Below, in pieces: positions 1 to 11,099 of a stretch of 64,000 nucleotides of DNA. The stretch's first letter is position 1. The number at the start of each line of letters is the position of its first letter. The position numbers and the translations under genes are program-made. A model generated the notes under the pieces. The model did no database searches. It saw only the letters and a program-made list of their open reading frames with translations, and was not told where the DNA came from. This stretch comes from Brachycybe producta (taxonomy: Eukaryota > Arthropoda > Diplopoda > Playtdesmida > Andrognathidae): positions 739,501 through 803,500 of the forward strand of contig JAUPFP010000019.1 in the NCBI GenBank assembly GCA_036925085.1, read 5' to 3'.

Positions 1-1231
1 ATGAGAAATGTGTGGCCACATGCATACCTTCATTTATGGTGGTGTCTTTAGCTACAGTCTCCTCGTAGTGGAGTAGAGTGTGATGGCGGCGATTGCACTT
101 CTTACAATTGCCTCCCTTACATTGTTGACTTGTGTGACCAGGGTGCAAGCAATTGTAACATAACTTGAGTTGCCTTACCAGGCTGCAGCGGTCCTGTGTT
201 CCTGCATTCTGGAATTTCGAGCACTTGTAGATGACATGGTCCTCACCACACACTGTGCAGCTTGGATTAGATGTACCAAGATGAACAGCAGTAGATCTCC
301 TTTGATCACCAGCTCCTGACAGCTTCACACCCACTGGGGGCTTAGAATGGGTATTCACAATATTGGTAGAGCAGGCAGCATTGAGAGCTCTTGCACGCCG
401 CTCTAAAAAACCAGTCAACTCTGAAAGGGGGGGTAGACTGTCGTCCTTGAGACACAGTTCCCATTGACGACGTGACTCTGGGTCAAGCTTGTCAGTGATC
501 ATGCAAACTAAGATGGGGTCCCAATGGGTTGTGGGCTGGTCAAGCACTCGCAATGCTCTAGTGCATTCCACTGTTGTGTCCAGTAACTTACGCAAGGCAG
601 CTGGTGATTCTGCCTTCAAGACTGGCTGGTACACTAGCCTTCTCACATGTGAATGTACAATTTCGCGCTGATTTTGATACCTTTTAGTAAGAATTCCCCA
701 GGCTTCTGCATAGTTTGCATCGGTGACTTGGATGGATTGAAGTAGTAGAGCTGCTTCACCTCGTAGGGAGGATTTCAGATACTGGATCTTCTGGGCACCA
801 GTTAAAGTTGTATTGTTGTGGATTGATGCCACAAAGAGATCATGGAATGAGAGCCATTCCTGAAAGTTACCATTGAAAATTGGGAGTTCAAACCTGGGCA
901 GACGAATTTCAGCCAGTTTAGGTGTAGATGATGCACTTGATGATGATGGTTTGGAGCTAGTAGATTCGTGTGCACTTAGAAGATTCACCTTTAATTTGTC
1001 CACTCTGAGTTCCATTTCTGTGAATTGTTCTTCATGAATAACATACTCATTATCAAGACACAAACTTGCAATTGCATCTTGGAGAATGTTCACTTCTGCT
1101 TCCACCTTGTATGCCTTTTCTAGGTTCACATTGACTTCAATAGCATTTAGAGATTGTAGATTCTCTGTGGCTGCTTCCAATCGAGTAATTTTCGATTTCA
1201 CAGTTCTTCGACGAATTATTAGGGCATCCAT
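1..1231 (-). CDS. BEL/Pao LTR retrotransposon gag, open at window edge
   Basis: An open frame of 410 codons runs without a stop from an ATG at 1231 to position 1 and continues outside the window. Residues about 1-100 are a charged, coiled-coil-like leader. Residues about 105-255 match the DUF1759 domain of BEL/Pao Gag, with the LPRFELPIFNG...W..F...F start and an YLKSSLRGEA segment. Residues 325-388 hold three zinc knuckles in the order typical of this family: CX2CX3HX4C, CX2CX4HX4C (CYNCLHPGH) and CX2CX3HX4H. Known role: Gag packages retrotransposon RNA in cytoplasmic particles; in BEL/Pao, protease, reverse transcriptase and integrase follow in the same polyprotein and would lie left of position 1. 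The frame is undamaged, with a primer-binding site and LTR just upstream, which suggests a fairly young copy. It lies on the side where the missing ALG12 exons should be. Confidence 0.9.
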   Translation of the reverse strand, partial: MDALIIRRRTVKSKITRLEAATENLQSLNAIEVNVNLEKAYKVEAEVNILQDAIASLCLDNEYVIHEEQFTEMELRVDKLKVNLLSAHESTSSKPSSSSASSTPKLAEIRLPRFELPIFNGNFQEWLSFHDLFVASIHNNTTLTGAQKIQYLKSSLRGEAALLLQSIQVTDANYAEAWGILTKRYQNQREIVHSHVRRLVYQPVLKAESPAALRKLLDTTVECTRALRVLDQPTTHWDPILVCMITDKLDPESRRQWELCLKDDSLPPLSELTGFLERRARALNAACSTNIVNTHSKPPVGVKLSGAGDQRRSTAVHLGTSNPSCTVCGEDHVIYKCSKFQNAGTQDRCSLVRQLKLCYNCLHPGHTSQQCKGGNCKKCNRRHHTLLHYEETVAKDTTINEGMHVATHFS

Positions 1232-1300
1232 AGTAATCTGCACTAAAATTACACTTAAATTCACGTACCCACCAAATATTGAGGCTCAAATATACTGTAT

Positions 1301-1318
1301 ATCCGGCTCGAAGGACCA
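1301..1318 (-). other. Primer-binding site complementary to tRNA-Tyr
   Basis: On the minus strand, 70 bp upstream of the gag ATG, an 18-base site starts with TGG. Its complement ends in CGGCTCGAAGGACCA, the 3' end of animal tRNA-Tyr including CCA. This is where the retroelement would prime minus-strand DNA synthesis. It fixes the LTR boundary within a few bases. Confidence 0.8.
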
Positions 1319-1322
1319 AAAA

Positions 1323-1790
1323 TGTTGTGGCGCGAAAATAAAGTGAAAAAGAAAGTACAAATAACTAAACTTTACTAAATAAAATAATTAGTCACTTCGA
1401 AAAAAGGTTAAATTGTAGAAACTACACGGAACACATGAATTATCCACTGAAAATCGCATAAACTGCAGACACAAAACACTGAGCATTGCACCAAATGAAA
1501 ACACAAAACAGAATGAAAAAAAAAGAAGAATTGCAATTTAAAAAAAAACCAAAACTTAGACTAAAAGAACACCTGCAGAAAAAGAAAATTAAAGAAAACA
1601 AAAAACGATAACAATAGACCACATTCCAGAGGCAGAGGTCTCCAGGATGTGGCCACAAGAGAACAATAGGGCCATCCCCCCAGTATGATGACCTAAATAC
1701 AGGATTCAGAGAATTAAGCACCATCACCAAAAATAATGAAGTTAAGAAAAAAAACCACAAAATAAAATGACGCCGAAATTAAATATGAAT
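1323..1790 (-). repeat. LTR of the BEL/Pao element (outer end uncertain)
   Basis: In element orientation the sequence just before the primer-binding site ends in CACAACA, giving the expected CA end of an LTR at 1323. The LTR extends to higher coordinates. Its TG end is not certain; it must lie before the LINE fragment near 1793, or the LINE interrupts it. The segment is A-rich on the plus strand and has no coding signal. The partner LTR is outside the window. Confidence 0.45.
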
Positions 1791-1792
1791 TT

Positions 1793-2215
1793 GTGATTGT
1801 GATGGACCAAACAGTGCATGAGGATAGAATGCAGGTAGCTGAGATGAGAATGCTAAGGTTTATGAGTGGGGTGACCAGAAGGGATAGGATCAGAAATGAT
1901 TTTATTAGGGGTAGTGTAGGGGTAACAAATATAGTAGAAAAGATGCAGGAAAATAGGCTGCGGTGGTTTGGGCATGTCCTCAGGAGTGGAGAAGATGGGC
2001 TGCTGAGACAGGCAATGAACTTAGACCTGGGAATAAAACGGGGTAGAGGAAGACCCAAGCAAACCTGGGATGTGGTAGTAAAACGGGATATGGTGGCATG
2101 TGGGGTTACTGGGGGCTTGGTGCAAAATCGGAACGAGTGGAGAGTTAGAACCAGCAAGGCCGACCCTGCTGCTTGCGGGATAAGGTACAGGAAATGATGA
2201 TGATGATGAAGGGCA
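1793..2215 (+). mobile_element. 3' end of an RTE-like non-LTR retrotransposon
   Basis: A 134-codon frame (1793-2197) encodes the C-terminal tail of a LINE reverse transcriptase. Landmarks are EMRMLRFMSGVTR, IRNDFIRGSV, IVEKMQENRLRWFGHVLR and RGRGRPKQTW, the conserved tail found in RTE-type LINE proteins. The endonuclease and catalytic reverse transcriptase domains are absent, so this is a 5'-truncated copy, the usual product of LINE insertion. It ends in a short TGATGATGATGA repeat, as RTE elements typically do instead of poly(A). No function is expected. Confidence 0.8.
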
Positions 2216-3608
2216 GTCTCCCTCAAGGACCGGCCGTTTGGACCGTTCCTTCTTGGTCACCGTTTAGATCACGACGGCTCAACTATCCTTGAGACCTTAA
2301 GTCGACGGGACCCCGACAAACAAGATTCGAGAAAAACCGCCAAATGAGTATTGTAACGCCCATGTGCAGGCTGTTAGAATGGAACAGCATATACTCGAAA
2401 TAGATCAGGGTTGGCAAGAACCCAGGTTTTATTTATTTAGCACAGCCCATTGGTTTAAACCACGTGTAACCCAGGTTTTTCCTGGTTCCAGTTTTCCTTT
2501 TCAAGATGAATTATAGTGATAAATTGCCTGACTCTTTTGGAAATTTTCTAATTCCCTGACATTTCCAGTTTTTCCAGGTTGTGTGGTAACCCTGCTAACA
2601 CGAGGTTAACACATAGAGACACTAACATTTACGTTTGTATCCGAGCATGCACAATTCTATTAATGTTGTTGTTAACGTTTTATGTTTATTATGTCTTAGA
2701 GTGCGACAAAACTAGAAGCGATTCCCTAACAACGAACAGAAAATGTTCGCTGTGGCCGGAGTATCCAAACTCGAACAAAACATATTCATATCTTTTTTTC
2801 TCCATCTAGCCCAGTATGTTCGGGTTGGTTGGGGGGGGGGGAGAGAAATGTCCACCGAGACGTTGAAACTGCTCCCGGTAAAATTTGTTACATAGGAATG
2901 TTCGGAAAACCGTCCACACTGTTTGCGAACAGTGTTCTGCTTGTTATTCTGTTCTATAATCCGGACGTACCCTTAAACGTTTCCGAAGTGTTCGATCACT
3001 CACAATCTATTATACTCTACTGTTACTCAACTCTTGCATTATAACAAACAAAAACGATATTTAAAAAGCTACAACAGCACCCAATATAGGGTGCTGACAT
3101 CGTTAACACTATTAACGTTTACAAAAAAATAATTAAAAACATAATTAGCATCTTAATTAAAATATAAAACGTATGTCAGGAAGAAGAAAACAAAATTAAC
3201 TTACTTTGATCATCTGTTATCTTCCGATTAACGAACACAAGAGGAGTTTTTAGTCTGACTCATTAGTCACTACAACTGAACATTTCTGGCAGAACTATTT
3301 TTCCGTTGGGTCGCCCGCAAAAAAAAAAGATAACGATACAACGGAAGAAATTTGTATGTCGTGTACATGGCTCGTCTATTTTTGCCTCTTGTGATCGTTT
3401 TATCGGAATTTCAACAAGTTATGAAGGCAAGTTAATTTTATTTTCTTAATCATCACATACCTTTTATATTTTAGAAGTCGTTAGAAATATTTTTTTAAAA
3501 CTTTTTTTCGCAAACGATAATTGTTTTAACGATGTCAGCGCCCCTATATCGCCCCAATGACGTTCGTGACGCTTTTAGAGCTTCTTAATGAAAAATTTTT
3601 AAAATTAC
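2216..3608. other. No exon recognised; presumed last visible ALG12 intron
   Basis: I searched the minus strand here for the ALG12 C-terminus and found nothing convincing. A dispersed repeat (CTGTGGCCGGAGTxTCCAAAC type) lies at about 2740-2830 and recurs at about 8350-8450 and 8560-8700, partly followed each time by a GTTCG-rich tail. The remainder is AT-rich single-copy-looking DNA. Confidence 0.5.
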
Positions 3609-6600
3609 CTCCACTGTGGATTGGTCTCTCCAAATCTTGAAACCCCCGTCTCGGCACAAAAAACATCAATGTGAACGTTAACATCTAAAAAAAAACATAC
3701 AAGTTAACACACAAGTGATTTCTATAGTACAAATACAACTGCACTTACTGTCTTTGTAGGCCTCGATCTCGTGCAATCTTCGAAAAGCTTCTCCACCAGG
3801 ATAATTTAGCCTGGATATGTTCAGAAGCAAACCCGTCATCGCCAAATTAACAAACAAATGAACGCCCATCCATAAGGCAAACAACATCCGCCACGTCGAC
3901 TTTAAACGATTCTCCCAGCTGACAAAAAAAAAACCAGTTACGAACAAACTAGTTAAGTGCCCGTCCTTTTTGCCAAGGAGCAGAGATAAAACATACAAAT
4001 AGTGGCACGCTCTCGCAGCGGCAACATTCAGGAACGGAAAGACGTATATTATGAAACGGAGTTCCTTGTGTGGTAAAAGTGAATAAAGGCATACGAATCC
4101 GATGGCCGGCAATAGAAGTGTTCGTACGCGACGATCGACCCAAAATCCGAATGGGACCAAAAGAAGACTGGAAGACATTGCGCGAGGAATCGCAGAGTAA
4201 AAGTACCATAAAAAAGGGGATGTCTGAACCAAAGTTAAAGAACACATGCAAAGCGCCTTTTGTTGGCAGAGACGGAAACATACTACTAATAATTATCATT
4301 ATAAGCATTCACATCTTTCTCCCTGTCTGTATGGAATGCTCTGACGCCGAACCCTCTGACGTTGTGTCAGTGGTAACTATTATAACCTTTCACCGCTAGA
4401 TGGTGGTATATCTACTATCTATCCCTCTCTCTGGAACACTTTGACGCCGAACCCTCTCATGTTGTGTCAGTGGTAACTATTTTAACCTTTCTTTTTATCT
4501 AGAACGGTCTTGACTAAGGCTGTACCAATTACACTTTTTTTACCGAGCCAATGCCAAACCGATCACAAAAAAAATTCGCATGTCGATCGATTTAATCAAG
4601 CCAACCATTTCGATTTTCACAACCGATTTTTGGTACAGAAAGTGTAGGCTGTACACAAAGGCATGCGAGCTGGGGATGGGCAATGGCCCCAAAGAGCCCC
4701 CCCCCCCCCCAAAAAAAAAAATTAATATTTTTCATTTTTTACACAGATTTTAGGCGACTACCTACTGCTGACTGTAGCCTAAACTTACTTGAACTTATGC
4801 AATGTCTCTTTTAAATAAGATAAATATTAGTAGCCTACCTGCGCAATGAAAATACGTAAAAACAATACACTTGAAGCAATAATAAGTTGTTGAGTGCGTT
4901 AATGATCGGAAATCGGTTAAACATTGTCCCCTGACCCGCAGTAAATCGGCTCAGTATAGCCTAAGTTTTGACGTTGCACCCTCTTACATCGTGTCAGTGG
5001 TAACCGTTATACCTTTACGCCGCTAGACGGCATTCGCTACGGCACTAACCCTCTGACGTGGTAACTATCAGTGGTAATTATTATAACCTTTCACAGCTAG
5101 ATGGTGGTCTACATCTGTTAAATAATATCTAAACATATATTTATTTAAAAGGTTAACATCCAAAGACGGGCAACATCCCCTATTCGTATAGGTTTCCCCC
5201 TGTTCCAGAATCCATATCGTATCACGGGCATGCTTCTAGTCTAAACTATAATCACAACTTATTACATATCAAAGTTCTAGGCTTTCAATACAAAGCACAT
5301 CACATAGAAATTAATCTGCAATTCCGAGTAGTTTTCAATTCCTCAAAAAGCGAACAAAAAACATTCCAAATTAAAGGATACTCCCCATTCGGAGCTCTTA
5401 TTAAGAAACACATTGAACCAGAAGACTTCACCCTCGGGCCAAAGAAATCGTCTCCAAAACAAAGAATCGACAACAACGGTCAAACCTAAATATCAAATAG
5501 AACAATCAAATTTATTTTTTATCTCACAGAATTCTACAAAAATAAAGTAACCAACCAACCAATAATTCCTGTTCCAACCGGTAAACTAAACTTTGTTAAC
5601 GTTGTGATCGACAGCCTTCGCGACTGAAGTTCGATCAACGCCATGAGCCCGAGAAAAACGGCCAGTTCCGAACGAAAAACGATGACAGCCACGCCTGAAG
5701 CGACGATAAACTTGACTTGCTTCTGCTCCATCCAATAGTGAGAAGCCAAGAGACCTAAAGCCCGTTTCATTCGTCAAATATATTAGAAAAAAAAAAACAG
5801 ATACGCAAGGCTAGAACGAAAAATAAGCAAACCAAATTGAATCGGCGCCGATATAGTTAATTTTTGAAATACGTCGGTATCGGCATCAGTATAGTTAAGA
5901 AACATTATTTCGAAACTTATATTAATGTAACAAAAATTAAAATACCTATAAATTCCTTAGAAATTTATAAGATGAATAAATATTTAAGGCCGACACACAA
6001 CAAACTAACAAAACAAAACATAATTTGTTTGTGTTGTGTCCCAAATTTGTTGTGGATTTGTCTTCAGTACTGCTGACAGTTGTTTCAGTTTCGTTTTGTT
6101 TTCAAAATCTGCATTTTCTGGAGTTTTTATCCCGAACTCATGTTGCACTTTTGTCAGTTTGATGTGAACCCGGCCTTAAGAGGCTACATTAGAATCACCG
6201 CAAAGAGCGATAGCATCGTTTTTCTATTGAGCCCATTGAACCACTGTTAAAGAAGTACCGTTAGTTTTTAAAATACACAGTCGTTGCAATATGTTTATTT
6301 TTCCTATTTAAAATTGTCCAATAATCAAATCCAAAACCAAAATAAATTCCAAAATCAAAGTGCAATGTGCACCTTCTGTAATGTGCACCATATGCTGATC
6401 GAGTAATAGAATGACAAAAAATTGGTAATTGCGGTTCTATTTTTAAAAACTATTTCAAAATCGCGAATTTCTAACTCTTATGTTAAACTCCATTGAGTAC
6501 ACAAAAATAAGAAAAAAACATCCATTAAAATGCTCGTAAAAATACCTAAAAATAATTTTAAAAAACGTGTGTGTTGGCTTCACTGTGGCTTAATTGTGGT

Positions 6601-9600
6601 TTTTTAATATTATTTTAGGTATTTTTACGAGCAATTTGATGGCTGTTTTTAGTCATTCTATCACTTGATCAGCATATATTTAAGGTGCACATTGCACTTT
6701 GAAAACTTAATATTAGACAACTTTAAATATGAAAAATTAATATATTGCCGCAACTGTGTATTTTAAAAATTAACATTTTTTCTTCAATAGAAAAACGATG
6801 CTAGTGCTTTTAGCGGAGATTTTTCGAAGTAATTTTGTGATGTAACCTCTTAAAGAGGCTGAAATCTAACCATCAAAAACACAACAAAAACGCCGAAAGA
6901 GGGGGGGGGAAGCAGATTTTGAAAACAAAACAGACCTGAAACTCAAAACAAAATCACAAGAAATTTGTGACAAAACACAAACTGTTTTTTGTTTTTGTTT
7001 CTATCTCTGTCCTACACAAACTACGCAACTGTTCTGTTATTTTTTTAATACTAAATGTCCACACTGCACAGACAAAGTTGACAAAATGTTGCGTATTATC
7101 GAGACGAAACACAAACCTATTGATATTTACAGACTTGCGGCGAGACATAGAATAGTTTGTGAAATTGCAGACAAAACAAAAACAAAACACTAAAGTCGCA
7201 AAAATATTTTAGAATTGTTGCCAGTTTGTCTTGAAAAACTGAGTTTCTTGATTTGTCAGCTTGGTGTGGATCAGGCATTACGAATTTACGATAAGACTCA
7301 ACTCCGTAAAAACATTTTGGAGAAAAGTATTACAATCAGAATCAGTATTACGAAAATGTATTGGAATTGGAATCGAAAATATTCAATTTATTGGTATTGG
7401 AATTGATATTTTTCCAATCGCCATCCCTGATAAATATAGAATATTTCCTTTTCATATTTTCAATTTTATACTATTTTTAAATTATTTGCTTTAAATTAAT
7501 CAAAAATGGCAAATTTAAGGCCAAACAGTATTGTGATGCAATGATTTCACTTTTTGGGGGGCAAAACTAAAAACATCGGCATCGACTAATACTTCTTCCT
7601 CATCGGCAATGATTCGGCATATTTGCAAAATTATAGTATCGGTCGAGCCCTACGGATAAGAATTAACGAAATATCTCACTCGGAATCAGTCCGAAAATAT
7701 TGGGCAAAGTTCTACTCATGTAGTAGACGAAATGAAACTGTGATACAGAGATCGCGACGAACCAGAGCGCAACATTACGGCCAAACGTCTTTTCCACCGA
7801 TTGACGAAACTTTCGAAAGGCAAAAAGTACCAACGACGCCAAGACGAGACGAACTGAGAAAACAAAAAAATACGAAAGATAAAAAAAAACTTAAATTTCT
7901 TTTGACACGAAAAGAAAGAAAAAAAATTGCCGAATCCGTTACCGACATACTGAGACGTAAACTTGTTGAACTGCAACAGAGACAGCGCTGCCACAATCGG
8001 CGAAGAGATCACAGAGACAACAATAGGGCCCAGAAATGTGCGAGGAACGACGCCGGGAAACTCCAAATGATCGTACTGTACGTTAAAAAAAAAGTCAGAT
8101 AGGGTCACAATCACATGTTTCAGCCTTCCATGCATACAAGAATTATTGCGCTTGCAGCTGAGACCTTATATACCCGGATGACAAAGGCCAGCATCGTCTA
8201 AAGCTAAGAATACATATATGCTTATTGGCATGTCAGTCTTGGCTTTTCAGAGCGAACATGCCACAATGTTTCTAGGGTGGAGTCGTAATGTTTCCTAAGA
8301 GGGTGGGGGTCAAGAGTCTTTAGAATATAAGAGAAAAACGAACAGAACATGCTCGTTGTTCTGTTCGCTGTGGCCGGAGTGTCCAAACTCGAACCGAACA
8401 TGTTCGCAACATGTTTCCAGTCGGTAACCTCATAATTGCTTCCATCTAGTTCAATATGTCTCGGGGAAAATATTCGCCGAAACGTCCAAACTACTCCTGG
8501 CCCAAACACGAACATTCTTCGATAACAGAACATGCTTGCAAAGATTTCCCAAGAAGCTGTTCATTGTTCTGTTCGGCGTGTTCGGTGTTGCCGGAGTGTC
8601 CAAACTTGAACAAAACATGTTCGCAACATGTTCCCAGTTGGTAACCTAGTATTTTTTTTAAACATAGCTCAGTATGTTCTTCCCCAAAGGATGTTTGCGC
8701 ATTTCCCCATGACAGAACATCCTTCATTGCGACGGGCAAAAACCGACAACGGATGGATTGGGCTGAACAGAACAACGAACAAAGAAGATCAAATTGCGAG
8801 ACAATCTTTGATTAACAAGCCAAGACTGACAGGGGATAATTGAACGTTTATTCCTAACATAATCTGGGACAAAGAGGTATAAATCCTAGAATATGGTACC
8901 TTGGCCAATGTCAACGAATACTTGTTCGCGCTATCTGACAAATGGTCGAGCGGAATACGAATATGCAAATTTTTTTTTTGGCGCGAACACCAAACACACA
9001 AAAAACGCGTGCTAAAGTTAAAATTTGCATGGAAGTCTATATAGCATTTTTAAAAAATTAGTTTTTCCTATGCATTCCATGGGCGGGATAGGTTAACTTA
9101 GGCAAAGCGCAATTTTCACGATAAGAGTAAACTAGGACCGAGCAACTCGGAGCGATGGTTTTGCACGTCTTGCTACTCGGAACTGTCGTGGATAGGTTGA
9201 TAATTGGAGCTTTTCACCGTTTCCGCCACCATTTTTGAATGCTACTTGTATCCGAGCTGACTCGCAAAAGTTGCGCACGATCCTACTCCACTCGGCTCAG
9301 ATAATACCGTCAGAATAGGCTCGGATCACACGTTTACACAATACGAGTAGTGACTGAGTGGGCACAAGTCTGTGGTGTGTGCGATCGACACTAGTTAAGA
9401 GGCTACATCGCAAAATTACTTCGAAAAATCTCCGCAAAGAGCGATAGCATCGTTTTTCTATTGAACCCATAAATCCAATGTTAAAGAAAAAATGTCATTT
9501 TTTAAAATACACCAGTCGCGGCAATATGTTTATTTTTCATGTTTAAAGTTGTCCAATATTAAGTTGCAATGTGCACCTTAAATATATGCTGATCGATTGA

Positions 9601-11099
9601 TAGAATGACAAAAAATTGGTAAGTGCGGTTCTATTTTTTTAAAAACTGTTTCAAAATCCAAAATCAAAACTCCAACTAGACTGAGTACGCTCTCACAAGC
9701 AAAAAACATCCATTAAAATGCTCGTAAAAATTATATATATAATATCCCAGGTCTGTGTGTGTGTGTGTGTGTGTGTGTGGAGTAACACTGTACAAAACCC
9801 TTGAAGCACGTCGAAATTTATATAAATTTGAATAAATGAACCGTTTTTTTTCTCAAGGTCAACTATATGTTGAACTCTTCCATTGGAAAGTGTAGAAGGG
9901 GGAGAGAGAGAAAAGTGGGAGGGGGTGAGGGGAAAAGGTTGGAAAGTGTAGAAGGGGAGAGAGAGAAAAAAAAGTGGGAGGGGGTGACTGAAATTGAAAT
10001 AAAAAGAGTAAAAAAAGAAAAAAAACGACGCGCATGCGCACAATTGCCTGTGAATTTTGCTCCCGTCATTTATGACGGGTTACCCCACTAGTCCGTAAAT
10101 ATAATTTTAAAAAACCACAATTAAACTACAGTGCAGCCAACACATTGGCGCATGTGCTGATTTTTTTTCTGGTTTTTTAAAATTATTTTTACGTATTTTT
10201 ACGAGCATTTTAATGGATTTTTTTTTCTTATTTTCGCATAAGAGTTAAAAATTCGCGATTTTGAAATAGTTTTTAAAAATACAACCGCACTTTTGTCATT
10301 CTATCACTTGATCAGCACATATTTAAGGTGCACATTGCACTTTGAAAACTTAATATTGGACAACTTTAAATATAAAAAATAAACATATTGCCGCGACTGT
10401 GTATTTTAAAAATTAACGTTTTTTCTTTCACATCGGATCTATGGGCTCAATAGACAAACGATGCTAGTGCTCTTTGTGGAGATTTTTCCAAGTAATTTTG
10501 CGACGTAGCCTCTTAACTTGTATCGTGAAAACCCAGCTTTTAAGGTAGGCTCGGGTAGGCGGTGCAGCCACAGGCAATTAGAAAACGGGATCATCCCAGT
10601 AAAAAAAAAATCACCTGATTTCAATTAAAAATGATTAGGTTCTTCCACCGCACCCACGTGACCCCCCCATGTTCCAATAGGAAAAAGCAACTTTTTTAAA
10701 CTCCGTAGACCTGCATGCAAATTCTAACCTTTGCGCGTGTTTAGTATATTTGCGCCAAAGAATGATTTGCATATTCGTACACAGAACGACAAGATCTTTC
10801 AAACAACCTCTGGTTTATTCGGACGTAATTCTAGGATTGTTTCGAGACGAGAACACGTGCAAATTGGTACACGTGCAAATTGGTACACGTGCAACGGTGT
10901 AATGCAAAGCCAACGTGTCGCCAATGACACGCTGTTAGTTTTACCTTAGACTAGTCTAAGACTTTACCTGCGATAAGTTGGTACGATGGTAAAGTAAATC
11001 GTGTATCGCCTGCAAGTTAAAACTTTCTTCTACTTTGGTGAACGGACATAGAAATAAATGGACGGCGGCGGCGAATCCAATGACAAACTCCTGGTTCAT
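3609..11099 (-). CDS. ALG12: ALG12, dolichyl-P-Man alpha-1,6-mannosyltransferase (last exon(s) not seen)
   Basis: Exons on the minus strand: 11099-10968, 8075-7943, 7853-7680, 5754-5560, 5485-5382, 4223-3997, 3918-3749 and 3684-3609. Phases agree throughout, giving 403 codons plus two bases. ALG12 is an ER multi-pass GT22 enzyme; it adds the eighth mannose (alpha-1,6) to the lipid-linked N-glycan precursor using dolichyl-phosphate-mannose. Visible landmarks are [10 protein letters not shown] (residues 19-28) with the luminal acidic pair, [13 protein letters not shown] (46-58), [49 protein letters not shown], and the GT22 HKELRFIIY motif (298-306). The animal protein is about 490 residues, so about 75-80 C-terminal residues after NPQW are missing. 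The exon 4 donor is GTTGGT, weak but required by the frame. A donor-like GTAAGT at about 11168 with an AG before the start could add two residues. Intron 1 (2.9 kb) is full of nested transposons. Confidence 0.93.
3990..5381. repeat. Dispersed short repeats within ALG12 intron 5
   Basis: The intron between exons 5 and 6 (4224-5381) carries three related stretches, at about 4330-4410, 4430-4490 and 4970-5110. They share a core reading ACGCCGAACCCTCTnACG followed by a GTGTCAGTGGTAACTATT segment and an AACCTTTC end; two also contain a CGCTAGATGG motif. They are direct repeats of unknown class. The span given includes exon 6, which is not part of the repeat. Confidence 0.45.
5986..6175. mobile_element. 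TTAA-flanked short element, GGCCG termini
   Basis: The left end reads GGCCGACACACAACAAACT after a TTAA. The right end, inverted, reads GGCCGGGTTCACATCAAACT before a TTAA at 6176-6179. It lies in ALG12 intron 3 and shares its right TTAA with the next element. A related end occurs near 7250-7275. Confidence 0.55.
6180..6849. mobile_element. TTAA foldback element, GAGGCTACAT termini (copy 1)
   Basis: Long inverted arms start GAGGCTACAT on the left and end ATGTAACCTC on the right, flanked by TTAA at 6176-6179 and 6850-6853. The arms are about 300 bp and share segments reading CGCAAAGAGCGATAGCATCG and GTGCAATGTGCACC. No coding frame is present. The element could only move if a transposase is supplied from elsewhere. 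Three more copies lie in the window. Confidence 0.75.
6860..7679. other. AT-rich intron sequence with simple A/T-rich repeats
   Basis: Rest of ALG12 intron 3. It holds ACAAAA-rich repeats at about 6880-7190, a G-run at 6901, and a palindromic-looking GGAATTGGAAT cluster at about 7360-7410. No exon is visible. Confidence 0.4.
8350..8700. repeat. Two direct copies of a GTTCG-rich repeat
   Basis: Copies at about 8350-8450 and 8560-8700 share CTGTTCGnnGTGnnnCCGGAGTGTCCAAAC broken by small changes, then a GAACATGTTCGCAACATGTT palindrome-like core. A third, shorter copy is at 2740-2830. It lies inside ALG12 intron 1. Confidence 0.55.
9097..10539. mobile_element. TTAA element with TTTTCACGAT termini, interrupted (copy 1)
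   Basis: The termini contain TTTTCACGAT (left, near 9112) and ATCGTGAAAA (right, near 10525). Inside the left part is ACTCGGAGCGATGG, shared with the copy in CDK9 intron 3. At 9395 the sequence is broken by a TTAA foldback; the CDK9 copy shows the unbroken CTAGTTAACTCGTATCGTG, so the pre-insertion state is known. Confidence 0.7.
9399..10512. mobile_element. TTAA foldback element, GAGGCTACAT termini (copy 2)
   Basis: Flanked by TTAA at 9395-9398 and 10513-10516. The left arm starts GAGGCTACATCGCAAAATTA and the right arm is its inverse. It is longer than the other copies because about 350 bp of foreign sequence (about 9733-10090) sits near its centre. That insert holds a (TG)n run, two tandem purine-rich GAGAGAGAAAAGTGGGAGG units and a GACGGGTTACCCC end. 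Confidence 0.75.

Larger units (their letters stand above)
8850..10860. mobile_element. Outer inverted repeat pair enclosing a transposon nest
   Basis: About 190 bp at 8850-9045 reappears inverted and diverged at 10700-10860. Shared blocks include AATCCTAGAAT, TACGAATATGCAAAT and a TTTGCGCG/CGCGCAAA stretch. The enclosed DNA holds two further nested elements (9097-10539 and 9399-10512). The whole lies in ALG12 intron 1. Confidence 0.5.

Noticed and set aside
1714-2226. 170-codon minus-strand frame
   Set aside because: It is the opposite strand of the LINE fragment and retroelement LTR, with no domain signal.
2740-2830. Last ALG12 exon (a minus-strand RYEY-like start in the right phase)
   Set aside because: The sequence is a dispersed repeat that also occurs twice near 8.4-8.7 kb.
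9867-10091. Arg/Lys/Gly-rich frame and its Ser/Pro/Phe-rich opposite
   Set aside because: Readthrough of purine-rich tandem repeats inside a transposon insert.
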